From Multifurca ochricompacta (lineage: Eukaryota; Basidiomycota; Agaricomycetes; Russulales; Russulaceae): a DNA stretch of 59,394 bases. The position numbers and the translations under genes were made by a program. Shown here one piece after another: positions 1 to 8,957 of this stretch (the stretch's first letter is position 1; each line of letters starts with the position of its first letter). The DNA lies in assembly GCA_022496185.1 (NCBI GenBank), contig WTXG01000221.1, positions 1 to 59,394 on the forward strand, given 5' to 3'. Below the pieces are notes generated by a model that saw only the letters and a program-made list of their open reading frames with translations, ran no database searches and was not told where the DNA came from.

Positions 1-572
1 TGTGAGACATTCTGCACGACTTGTGTGACAGCGTTGTACGTATGTTTCAGATAAGAGATCAATAAGACCTCTTGGAGTTCGAGTGGTTGAGTCAAAGTCA
101 ACGGGGCTGTTCCCGAGTGACAATGTTGAGCGGAAAGTGCCAAAAGCACTGAGAGGATCGAGTCAAAGGTTCCAAGGGGAAGTCCGGAAGACAAACACCA
201 ATGTATTCAATAAGTCGAGTCTGAAGCTACAGTGTAGTCTACAGCGGGCTTATATACGTAATGAGGTGAGTGTCTATTGATAAGAAATATGGAGTCAAGT
301 GGGCCCGAATATATGAAAGCGGAGGGCGTAAAGCCTGGCTTCTGATAGGGTATTAAGTAAGTGTCCAGTCTTAGAGATAAGAAGATAAGGGAAGGCATAA
401 ACAAAGTGTAAACAACAGTCATCATATGTAAGCAGTGGTCACGGGGAGGGGAGCAGAGCACGTGAGGGATCCCAGGACGGGGACGTAATCAAGAAGTGAA
501 GGGTAGGTGGAAGGGAGGGGTCCACAGCAGGGAGAGTGAAGAAAAGTGGGGTACTAGGCCCTAGTCGTGACA
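1..572 (-). repeat. Family A-type LTR, minus orientation, cut by window start
   Basis: Read on the minus strand this block follows the family A LTR: the TATATAA box, the AGACTCGACTT self-primer, and the terminal block around the motif GTCGTGCAGAA. The last 11 or so bases of the LTR lie outside the window. The other end, near 572, has drifted from the usual TGTTACGAAC to TGTCACGAC. It is more diverged than the other A LTRs, so it is an older copy. No coding capacity is expected. Confidence 0.85.
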
Positions 573-784
573 CTTCTGAACATAAAACAAGAGTCATTGA
601 GGGATCTTAAGCAGCCACAAATGAATGCGTTGTGTATCTTCTTGGTCTGGGAAGGCCCAGGCTGGTTATCCGAAATGCACAATGCAAGTAAAGAACTTGC
701 ACATGTTTTCATGGGTGACCCACGGGTAACCCATGGGTTACCCGTACCCATAGTGATGGGTACAGGTATGGGTACGGGTACCAA
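573..784. other. Unassigned patch with GGTACC/GGGTAACCC palindromes
   Basis: This stretch separates the LTR at 1-572 from the family B ORF3 relic, where intact copies have only about 30 bases. It holds a perfect 20-bp palindrome at 724-743 (GGGTAACCCATGGGTTACCC) followed by an inverted pair GTACCCA / TGGGTAC and further GGGTAC-like units up to about 781. I recognise no gene or element. Boundaries are approximate because the ORF3 end is degenerate. Confidence 0.5.
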
Positions 785-1615
785 CGAGGATACCCCAGGG
801 TTACCCCTGCCAATCACTAGGCATACCATTGTCATCCTGTACCAAGGATAGGTAATCATCTACTATGGCATAGTGATCAGCATCATAGTTCTCCTTTTCT
901 TCACCTGTGGGGCAAACGTGTGTTCATAGAAAACTGTAGGGCCCCTGTCTCCCACAGCAAAAGCAGCCGTTGTAAACATGACAGTCAATCTCTTGATGAC
1001 TGGCATTGTGGGAGAGACATTTGCCGCACCACCCAGACAGGTTCTGAATGGTAGGTGCCTGCATAAGTTGTTGGAATAAACATTGTTGGCTCCAGTGTGA
1101 GGTACTTTGGCAGTGCCAACATCATTTCTTGGTGGTGGGACAGCACCAACTGAGGTGGTACTTGCTACTGCAACGCCAGCAAAGCTTACTGTCCAGGTTT
1201 TCATGGAGACATGGCATTTTGAAACAGTGTGGGTTGAGCCAGGGCGCAAGGTCAAGGTGATGATGGGGAAGGGGTCAGGCAAAAATATCTGCATACTGTT
1301 CGGATATGATTTGGTATGCCTCCCCTAGCTCTAGTTGTGTCCAGATGCCGGCCAAGTGCTGCTCTATATCAAAAACTCCTCAGTTGATTCTCACCATCTG
1401 CTGTTCATAGTTGTGGCGCTGCATCTCCAAATTGTCTCTAAGCATCTGGAACTTGTGCAGTCGTGCAACTTTGGCAGTCAGTTGCAGCATGTGGAAGTCT
1501 TGAAGCACTTCATTGATTGCAAAAGTGTGCAGGTCATGAGCTGACAAATGTTGCAAGTGTTCCAGCCCCAGGACATAGTGAAGCTGGTCAACCTTTTTCT
1601 CCTCCAAGTACACTG
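785..1615 (-). pseudogene. Family B ORF3 relic (zinc-knuckle accessory protein), 5' end cut by Cop-1
   Basis: The minus strand encodes the C-terminal two thirds of the family B post-pol protein. The order is a helical segment, a zinc knuckle CWRCSSKYHLSWCC, a second knuckle with a nonsense codon, CGKCLSHNASHQEIDC, and the CX2C...THVC motif, ending near LVQDD. It aligns along its length with 54400-55201. In-frame TGA codons at 1274-1276, 1132-1134 and 924-926 (minus strand) sit where the 54400-55201 copy has CGA. Many Arg positions read Gln, Trp or Cys. The Cop-1 LTR interrupts it after the VYLEE motif. It is not functional. Confidence 0.8.
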
Positions 1616-2133
1616 TGTTGAACACAGGATGTGTTTGGTGATGCTTCAGGCATCAGGAGATTAGATTAGCTACTTTGTGGATTAGATTAGATTCCGGAGT
1701 TTTGGACTTTTTACTATATCATTATTACTTTCTTTCTCACATTCTGCAGTAGCTGACTGATGTACCTTAGTAATGATGCACAAGCATGTGATTCCTTACT
1801 GGCCAATGGCCTTATTCCCTCTTGTTTATTGTTTGGACTTTGTCCGGCACTTGTGGACTTATTCCCAGTGCACAGACCATCCCTTTAAAAGTATATAAGG
1901 GTGTCTGTTTTGTCTCTTACACTTCAGAGTTCTCTTCACCTTTGAAGTGTAAGTCCTATCTCTCTTACTTACTACCTTACCTCTGACTAACCATCTCCTG
2001 TAGATAACTTGTTGTTCTAGGTGTGTAGTATAGTATAATAGAGTTCTCTTCACCTCTGAAGTATAACTTGTTGTTCTAGCTTAACCCACTAACACCTTAC
2101 AGTCAGTATGCTGCACACCATGCCTGTTTCACA
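1616..2133 (+). repeat. Cop-1 5' LTR (Ty1/copia)
   Basis: A 518-bp LTR that begins TGTTGAACACAG and ends GCCTGTTTCACA. Its limits are set by comparison with the solo LTR at 20473-20978 (opposite strand), which has a target-site duplication. It carries a TATATAA box at 1892-1898 and, downstream, a hairpin CACTTCA...TGAAGTG at 1920-1949. Part of that hairpin module is repeated at 2041-2063. The left flanking five bases are CACTG (1611-1615). The matching 3' LTR is not in the window. Confidence 0.88.
1892..1898 (+). promoter_or_regulatory. TATA box of Cop-1 LTR
   Basis: TATATAAG lies in the middle of the LTR. The repeated hairpin module follows within about 30 bases and would fall at the 5' end of the transcript. 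The role is inferred from position. Confidence 0.6.
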
Positions 2134-2145
2134 GGTTATGGGCCC
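2134..2145 (+). promoter_or_regulatory. Cop-1 primer-binding site for a half tRNA-iMet
   Basis: GGTTATGGGCCC follows the LTR end directly. It is the complement of GGGCCCATAACC, the anticodon stem-loop sequence of eukaryotic initiator tRNA-Met. Drosophila copia and yeast Ty5 are known to prime from a cleaved 5' half of this tRNA rather than from its 3' CCA end. The match is visible; the tRNA gene itself is not in the window. Confidence 0.75.
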
Positions 2146-3063
2146 TGAGCATGCTTAACTGATCTGTACCCTTTTTTGATCAGTCCAACCTTTCTTCAAG
2201 CTCACCAAGCTTCAAGACTCACTTCCCAATCAGTCTTCTTTGTGAGCTTCAATTTCTTTTTCTCTTGCCCTTAACTGTCCACAAGGTGGTGCACTTTATG
2301 TGCCCACCTTGATCTGTCTGGCTAGTCCCTCAGGGGATTCTTGCAAGAGGTGATGAGGGACCCTAAGCGGGTGAAACATCTTAAGCTCCTTGAGTGCGCA
2401 CTAGGTATTAGTAACTTTCATAGTTGTAGCTGGGTTTTCGTCCCATAGATAGTCTTAGTAGGCCTATAGCCAGAAGCTTGTGGCTTTAAGTCCAGTCAAT
2501 GCTTGGCTCTATCTGTAAGCCGGGTTTAGCAACCCGCATGTGGAGTTTAGGGTCTAGAACAAGGCATGGGTAGTCACTCCCATGACGCTTGGGCTCGATA
2601 CAAGTAGGCTGCACTACTATAGTCTATACATAGTAGATATAGTCTTCATCTCTGGGCATAAGTATCCGTTGCCTTGTAGGGTAACCACGCCCTACCAGAG
2701 ACAGACTACACATCTACTCAGTCATGGCCCCAATCATCTAGGGCTTAATCATGAACTCCACCACCAGCATTAGAGGAAGGGCTATACACCCTTTGTCTCT
2801 AATGGAACTTGCGGTTGGCTCCTTCATGACATGACTCCCAGTCTTGTTTACACTAGACACTCTGGCTAGTCTACCAGAGCTTATGTCTAGTTACAGGATT
2901 GTGCTAGACAGCTTTACTATACCTAGAAAGTCGCACAACAGAGGCAGGACCTTTCTAGGTTCTGAAGCATAGTGCCACAGTATGGGGTGGCACTCTTAAG
3001 CGAGACCTGGGCACTGGTTCTAACTGCTCCTTGGAACCAGGAACAACTTTTTAACATCTCAAA
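2146..3063 (+). other. Long non-coding leader of Cop-1
   Basis: About 920 bases lie between the PBS and the gag start, with no long ORF and scattered short ATG frames. Small inverted repeats are visible just before the gag ATG, for example GGTTC...GAACC around 3015-3040. A packaging or dimerisation role would be usual for such a leader but is only inferred. Confidence 0.5.
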
Positions 3064-5706
3064 ATGCCGTCCTCAATCGTCTTCCCTCCCTCCTCCAAGA
3101 TGGAACGCCTTGATGGCTCCAACTGGCAAGTTTGGTCTGCCAATTTCAACGCCCTCTTGAGGATGAATGGGCTTAGGAGGCACATTATAACTGCCTACCC
3201 TGATATGCTGCTCCTCCCAGAGGATAAGGAGGAGAAGGAGAAAATGCAGAAGGAAGTACTTGATCCCATCCTTAGGGAATGGATGGGTGAAGAGGAAATG
3301 TTGATAGGTCTTTTGTACCTCAACGTAACCCAGGAGGTTTACAGTCAAGTAACCTCCGATGCCGATTATCCTTCTCTTTTTGAGAAGTATAATAAGTTGG
3401 AACGGCTTTATGGCTCTGTAGGAAGCATGGCCACATATAATTTGTGGCTTGCCCTGGTGTCCTTCCGTCTAGATGAAGGACAGACATTCAGAACTCAATT
3501 ACAAAGAGTTCTGGATGCCAGGAGTACCCTTAGGGACAACGGGATGGAGGTCAACGACCTCCAGATGAGCTTCATTTTATTGAAGGCTCTCCCTGACTCC
3601 TACAGTGCCATTGCTGGCTCCATACTGGCCTCTGGCGATCCAGAGCGTCTTTCTCCTCAGGACCTTGTGCAGAGGTTCCTAAATGAGGAAAGTCGCCTGG
3701 CGGGTCCCTCGGGAAGTGGTAGTGCAGTCCTATCAAAGGCTGCACCTGTCAAATCAAAACCAAAAAATATAAATTTATCACCACTTCCCGCTGCTGCCCC
3801 TGGTTCACAAGGGGTGGTCTGCTTCTATTGCCAAAAACCTGGACACAAGTCCAATGTTTGCGCAAAGAAGAAGAAGGACCTGGAAAATGCCAAAAAAGGC
3901 AAGGCAGGGAACAAGAAGAGGGCTGAGGCCCAACATGTACATACTATAGCCACCATAGTAAATGGTAGTGGCAAAATAGAGGAGGTGCAAGAAGCACCTC
4001 GCATTCGCCTTTATGTTCACACCTATAATCTGGAAGTCAACTCAGATTATTGGATGCTTGATAGTGGTGCAACGGCTCATTTCAGTCCAAACCTTGAAGA
4101 CTTTGATACTTATAAAGTTGACACAACCCATGAAGTATCACTGGGTGACAACTCCATAGTCAAAACAAATGGAGTTGGCACTGTGATCATCAGGACTGAT
4201 CAAGGTTTCGACTTGGAACTGAGCAATGTGCTCCACATGCCTGGAGGACATAAAATACTCTCCACCAGTGCCCTAGTAGAAAAAGGGGCAACTGTGTTCT
4301 TTGATAATAAGAAGGCAACAATTAAACATGGTGATAACATTATAGCGGAAGCATGGAAGTTTGGCAAACTGTATTGGGTGTTAGGCAAACACGTCCTAAA
4401 TAGCATCCATACAGTTGCATCTGCCTCACTAGAAATCTGGCATCAAAGAATGGGCCACATGTCTAAAGAAGCCCTGAAAAGATATGCTCCTGAGGCGGTT
4501 AAAGGCCTCAAAATTAGTAATAGCCAAGTGGAAGACAAGCCGTGTTATGGCTGTGAAATGGGCAAGTCCCATTGTCTTCCATTTCCCCCATCTTCAAAGC
4601 GTGCATCAGCCCCCCTTGAGATCCTTCACAGTGATCTCGTAGGTCCCTTGCAGTGCAGTTCAATACAAAGGAATCTATACTTTGCCACTTTCTTGGACGA
4701 CTTTAGCAGATATGCTCTAATCGTTCCAATGAAATCAAAAGATCTGTTTACACCAGTTTTTAATAAACTGAAGACACTACTTGAAAATAAATTTAATCAC
4801 AAAATCAAGTGTCTTCACACAGATCGTGGTGGCAAGTATGTGAACAAGGCACTGAAGGCAACGCTTGAAGATTATGGCATAGAGCATAAACTTACGATGC
4901 CGTATAGCCCACAACAGAATGGAAGGGCCGAGAGGTTCAATAGAACCATCATGGAAAAAGGCACTAGCATGCTGCACAATGCTGGCCTGTCTCTTGGTTT
5001 CTGGGAGTGTGCTGTCGAGACAGCATGTCACATTTATAACAGAACTCCCATCTGTTCTAATAAGTGGAAAACTCCGCTTGAGCTTCTGGTTGGGAACAAA
5101 CCAGATGTCTTGTATTTTAAGGTCTTTGGTTGCAAAGCCTATTATCATGTTCCAGAGGGCAGGCGGCGTAAATTAGATCCCAAAGCCAGGGAAGCCGTCT
5201 TTGTCGGGTATGAGCCCACTTCTAAGGGCTATACACTTTGGGATAGACATACCCAGTCTCTCATCTTTTCACGAGATGTTACATTTGATGAGAGATCCTT
5301 CCCATCCCGCTCTGATAAGGACAACAGAGCAGAGAAATCCATAGAGCAACCTAGTCAAGGTGGCTCATTTACTTTACCTGGTGGCCCAGTCCAGCCACCA
5401 CCAGCAACTGCTACGAATGTTCCTGAGGCTCCTCAAGATGAGGAAGACCTGGAAGAGGAACAGGAGGACATCGTACCTCCTCAAATACCACCACAGCCTA
5501 CCACACCCACACGTAATGTAGACACCACACACCCTCAGACTATATTTCAGACTCCTCCATCACAAATCATGGAACCATCCTCCCCTCCCAAAAGAACCAA
5601 AGCAATCAGAAAATCACAAAGGATTGCAGACAGAATTCCTCAACCTAATTTCAGAGGACAAGTCCACGCTCTGAACGACGAGATAGGGCAATCCAAGATG
5701 ATTTAG
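3064..5706 (+). CDS. Cop-1 Gag-protease-integrase part of the Ty1/copia polyprotein
   Basis: An 880-residue frame with the copia order. Gag (about 1-240) includes the LYGSVGSMA and LLKALPDSY motifs typical of the UBN2-type gag. A CCHC knuckle CFYCQKPGHKSNVC lies at 253-266. The protease site is DSGAT at 333. The HHCC zinc domain starts with H at 460 and has CYGC at about 493. The integrase core has D524, D587 and E623, giving the D,D35E spacing. The Ty1/copia C-terminal integrase motif near YVGYEP...GY is present. The frame ends at TAG 5704-5706, where copia elements normally continue into RT. The RT frame resumes one base off, so a single-base indel near 5670-5700 has split the polyprotein. 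ATG 3064 follows the leader and starts the conserved gag. Confidence 0.85.
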   Translation: MPSSIVFPPSSKMERLDGSNWQVWSANFNALLRMNGLRRHIITAYPDMLLLPEDKEEKEKMQKEVLDPILREWMGEEEMLIGLLYLNVTQEVYSQVTSDADYPSLFEKYNKLERLYGSVGSMATYNLWLALVSFRLDEGQTFRTQLQRVLDARSTLRDNGMEVNDLQMSFILLKALPDSYSAIAGSILASGDPERLSPQDLVQRFLNEESRLAGPSGSGSAVLSKAAPVKSKPKNINLSPLPAAAPGSQGVVCFYCQKPGHKSNVCAKKKKDLENAKKGKAGNKKRAEAQHVHTIATIVNGSGKIEEVQEAPRIRLYVHTYNLEVNSDYWMLDSGATAHFSPNLEDFDTYKVDTTHEVSLGDNSIVKTNGVGTVIIRTDQGFDLELSNVLHMPGGHKILSTSALVEKGATVFFDNKKATIKHGDNIIAEAWKFGKLYWVLGKHVLNSIHTVASASLEIWHQRMGHMSKEALKRYAPEAVKGLKISNSQVEDKPCYGCEMGKSHCLPFPPSSKRASAPLEILHSDLVGPLQCSSIQRNLYFATFLDDFSRYALIVPMKSKDLFTPVFNKLKTLLENKFNHKIKCLHTDRGGKYVNKALKATLEDYGIEHKLTMPYSPQQNGRAERFNRTIMEKGTSMLHNAGLSLGFWECAVETACHIYNRTPICSNKWKTPLELLVGNKPDVLYFKVFGCKAYYHVPEGRRRKLDPKAREAVFVGYEPTSKGYTLWDRHTQSLIFSRDVTFDERSFPSRSDKDNRAEKSIEQPSQGGSFTLPGGPVQPPPATATNVPEAPQDEEDLEEEQEDIVPPQIPPQPTTPTRNVDTTHPQTIFQTPPSQIMEPSSPPKRTKAIRKSQRIADRIPQPNFRGQVHALNDEIGQSKMI

Positions 5707-7058
5707 ACTTGGATACTGCACGTCCCAATCGGAATCGTCGTCTGAATCCTCGCTTCTACAACGAGGATAATGCAGAGTTTGTGCAAGGTTCTTCCAGACT
5801 TGGTCAGATGGATCTACTCAATGCTGCAGGATCGCCTTATAGGGATCCTCTTACTTTTAAAGAAGCAATGGAGTCTGATAATGCCAGTGACTGGCTTGAG
5901 GCATGTCAATATGAAATTGATGCCTTAGAAAAACTTAAAGTGTGGCGCCTTGAAGACCTTCCTGAAGGTAGAAAGGCTGTAAAGTCTAAATGGGTCTTTA
6001 AATTGAAAGCCGATGGACGCTTTCGTGCTAGGCTTGTAGCAAAAGGGTTCACCCAAATAGAGGGGGTGGACTTCGACGAAACTTTCTCCCCAGTTGCCAG
6101 ATTTGAGTCTCTTAGACTACTATTAGCATTGGCCGTGCTTGAGGATTGGGAAATCCACCAGATGGATGTCAAATCGGCATTCCTACATGGCAATCTGGAT
6201 GAGGAGATCTATATGGAGCAACCTGTCGGTTTGTCGTTGCTGGACAAGAGTCCAAAGTTTGTAGGCTACAGAAGGCTCTGTATGGCCTCAAACAAGCTTC
6301 CCGAGCATGGAACTTACAATTCCATGCAGTTCTCGATGAACTGAGCTTTACTTGGACGTACTCTGATGCAGGAGTATATGTGTATCATCACCAAGAGGGG
6401 GATGGTTCACTTTTCGTCATTTTATATGTTGATGACATCACTATACTTGGGTCCTCCACTAAGAAGATTCAATGGCTGAAGGACTCTCTATCTAGCCGAT
6501 ATGAGATGACCAATCTTGGTGAAATCCAGTCTTACCTTGGAGTTAACATCACCAGGGATCGTCCTAACAAGACACTGGATATTGACCAGACAGCCTATGT
6601 ATCCTCCATAGTTGAGAGGTTTGGAATGGGGGATTCCAACCCAGTATATACTCCTCTACCCTCTGGCGTGGATGTTCATCTGGTCAATTTGAAGACCAAG
6701 CATCTACCTCCGATATTAAGAGGTATCAGCAGTTAATGGGGTCTCTGCTTTGGGTGCAGATTGGAAGCAGACCTGACATTAGTTTTGCTGTTGCACGCCT
6801 TAGCCAATTTGCTTCCAACCCTTCCCAGCAGCACATGCGACTAGCAAGTATGTCTTAGCCTATCTAAATGCTACAAAGACTACAAGTTGCGCTATTCTGG
6901 AGGGAATGGTGAAGTTGGCCTTCATGGCTTTGTGGATTCCTCATGGGGAGATCAAGAGGACGCCACTCCACCTCAGGCTATGTCTTTTCTTAGCTAATGG
7001 AGCCATTAGTTGGTGTTCCAGGAAACAAAAGACAGTAGCACAGTCCACCACTGAAGCG
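5707..7058 (+). pseudogene. Cop-1 reverse transcriptase-RNase H remnant, truncated by C1a LTR
   Basis: The RVT_2-type RT starts with the AVKSKWVFKLK block near 5970, followed by VARFES and MDVKSAFLHG. A frameshift near 6230-6250 follows, then the catalytic YVDD at 6424-6435 in another frame. Further frameshifts affect the region after 6700, where the RNase H block SRKQKTVAQSTTEA (about 7015-7058) is still readable. The C1a LTR begins right after STTEA, so the last part of RNase H and the 3' LTR are missing. There are several independent lesions, so this is not functional. Confidence 0.85.
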
Positions 7059-7669
7059 TGTCACAGCTAGGTGCAACGCTGTGTCAATGTCTGGGATTCA
7101 AGGTCGTCTAGCAAGATTTTAGGAGCTTCAAATCAAGTCAAGTCAAGTCAAGTCAAGTATGCCTGGTCAATGGGGCACGCGCGCGAGACGGAGTCGAGCA
7201 GAGACGTTAAGTCCTGCCACAAGGTTCTGGGGTAGAAGTCCTTCTAAGGCGCAAACTTAGAAGGTTCAAGTCGAATGTCTTTCGGTTCAGTGAAGTGAGT
7301 TCCCAAGCACCTGTATTGAATACAGAAGAACAGACTTAGAGTCTCGTCCTGATCTACTAGGGGTTTATATACATGTTTTTGTGCTATGAAGGATGGTTCT
7401 GGTAGTTACTAGAGCGTTCACTAGGTAGTCTAATGGTTGTACAGTAGAATACCCCAGAAGGATAAAGAAGGGAGAGGGGTTGCGCCCTCTGGATGTTGAT
7501 CAGTAAGCCACTAAGTAGGATCAGTAAGCAAATCAGTCAGCATGTGAGTAATAAGTCCTTCATAAGCAAGTCATGTGTGTGTCTGTGTGATATGGTAAAT
7601 ATAAAGAAAAAAAGAAAAGTAAACGACATGAAGCACATGACTCCGACACCAGCAGATGAAACCGTCACA
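7059..7669 (-). repeat. C1a 3' LTR
   Basis: 611 bp, TGTCACAGC...CCGTCACA as written on the plus strand. It contains a run of about five TCAAG units near 7133-7158 and a GC-alternating CGCGCGCG stretch. On the minus strand it has TATATAA followed 34 bases later by AAGTCTGTTCTT. Confidence 0.9.
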
Positions 7670-8896
7670 TTACCCCCTTTGTAAGTCTCTGTCTGACCTC
7701 AGACAGTGGGCTCGTCAGTCTGAAGTTGACCAGCAATGCGCGGCGGTGAGCGGCGCGCCTGGCGACGGTGGGGGAGATGTCGACTGCCCGGTCCTCCAGC
7801 CTGCAAGACAGCACGAAGTTCAGGGTCAGGTACAAAATGAGCAACCTGAGTAGGGGGATGGAGCGTGAGGGGGCATGGATATAAGTGAGGTGGGGGAATA
7901 ATCTGTAGTAGAGGTCGGTGCGTGACATGGCATGTGTGGCTTCACGGATACTTTGTGAGGCTCGGTCAGCCTGGCGTCGCCAGTGGGCAATGTTGCGATG
8001 AGCTTCATCCAGGCGGGAAGTGGCATGGCGGAAACGAGAGACTTCCGCCCAGGCCCTGGGTCATGCATGTTGTCTAGAGCAGCATCCACCAGAGGGGTGT
8101 AGGATTGGTTGTCATCGAAGAGGTGCTGTTGGCGGGCAGAGAGGAGGGGGTTGGGACCATGAGCAAAGCGGTAAAACGTGGTGGCATATAGAGGGGCATG
8201 GCTGATAGGATGACGTTTTCCCATAGTGAAGTAGACGCGGGGGTCCACACAGCGGTATTCAAAGGCGACCCAGCGAGCAGTGTCAAGACGACCATCCCTG
8301 TCAACGATTTGTTGTGGGATGAAGCGGGGGAGTGGATATGGTTGCGTTGGAAGGGGAAGCCAGGAGAGTCGTAGTCTGAGCCTGGTTCGTTGACTTCGTG
8401 CTGTGTTTGTGTGACAATGCCTTCGGCTGGGAGGTGTGCAAGAGTGGGGGATGTAGGGCGATAGATGAAGTGGGGGTCATCAGGTGGGGGTCCATGGGTC
8501 TGTAGCCTGGCGCGGGCTTCCTCCAGTAGTAGCAGAACCCTGTTGCGGATGTCGTCCTCTAAGGTCTGGTTTGCAGCTGTGAGCGCCATGGCCTGAGTGA
8601 GGTTGGTCGCTGGATCGTCAGACAGAGTAAAGGGTGTTGATTGGTGTGGTGGAGAAGGGAGGGGGTGGTAGTTGGCGTGGGAGGCAATGTGGGAGCAATG
8701 TGAGGTTGTATCATGGCAGCCTTGGTCGCGGCATCCAGAGCAGCAGATCTAGTAGCTTCAAAGACCTCAGGATCGTCTATAGGGGATGGCGCTCGTCCAG
8801 TGAGAGGGTGGCGGAAGGGGAAGTAGACATTCTTGGGGTAATGCGATAGAACTTGCGTTCTTGGGTGAGACGGGCAGGGCGTTTTATACGTGCCAT
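7670..8896 (-). pseudogene. C1a ORF3 (post-pol accessory protein, family C type), frameshifted
   Basis: The minus-strand ATG at 8896 (MARIKRPAR) lies about 60 bases past the pol stop. The coding signal then passes through at least two frameshifts (near 8780 and 8640). It includes the coiled segment LEDDIRNRVLLLLEEARARL and the C-terminal block AHAMSRTDLYYRLFPHLTY, ending close to the 3' LTR. It aligns with the less damaged C2 copy at 26190-27374. No zinc knuckles are present. It resembles no family I can name, so the function is unknown. The last bases before the LTR include the purine tract AAAGGGGGTAA (minus strand), the likely PPT. Confidence 0.65.
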
Positions 8897-8957
8897 GGGG
8901 GATAGAAGAAAAGAAAAAGGATGGGGACACAGATTGTTGGGGTAGATACACCCTCCT

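Noticed and set aside
207..461. Short ORFs inside LTRs (also 27469-27702, 41832-42065, 44048-44281)
   Set aside because: They lie in LTR U3 sequence and are repeated only because the LTR is repeated. No coding bias or domain is visible.
7133..7160. TCAAG tandem units in the C1 LTR considered as a CRISPR or satellite
   Set aside because: Only about five 5-bp units, without spacers, fixed within the LTR in all three C1 copies. It is an internal LTR microsatellite.
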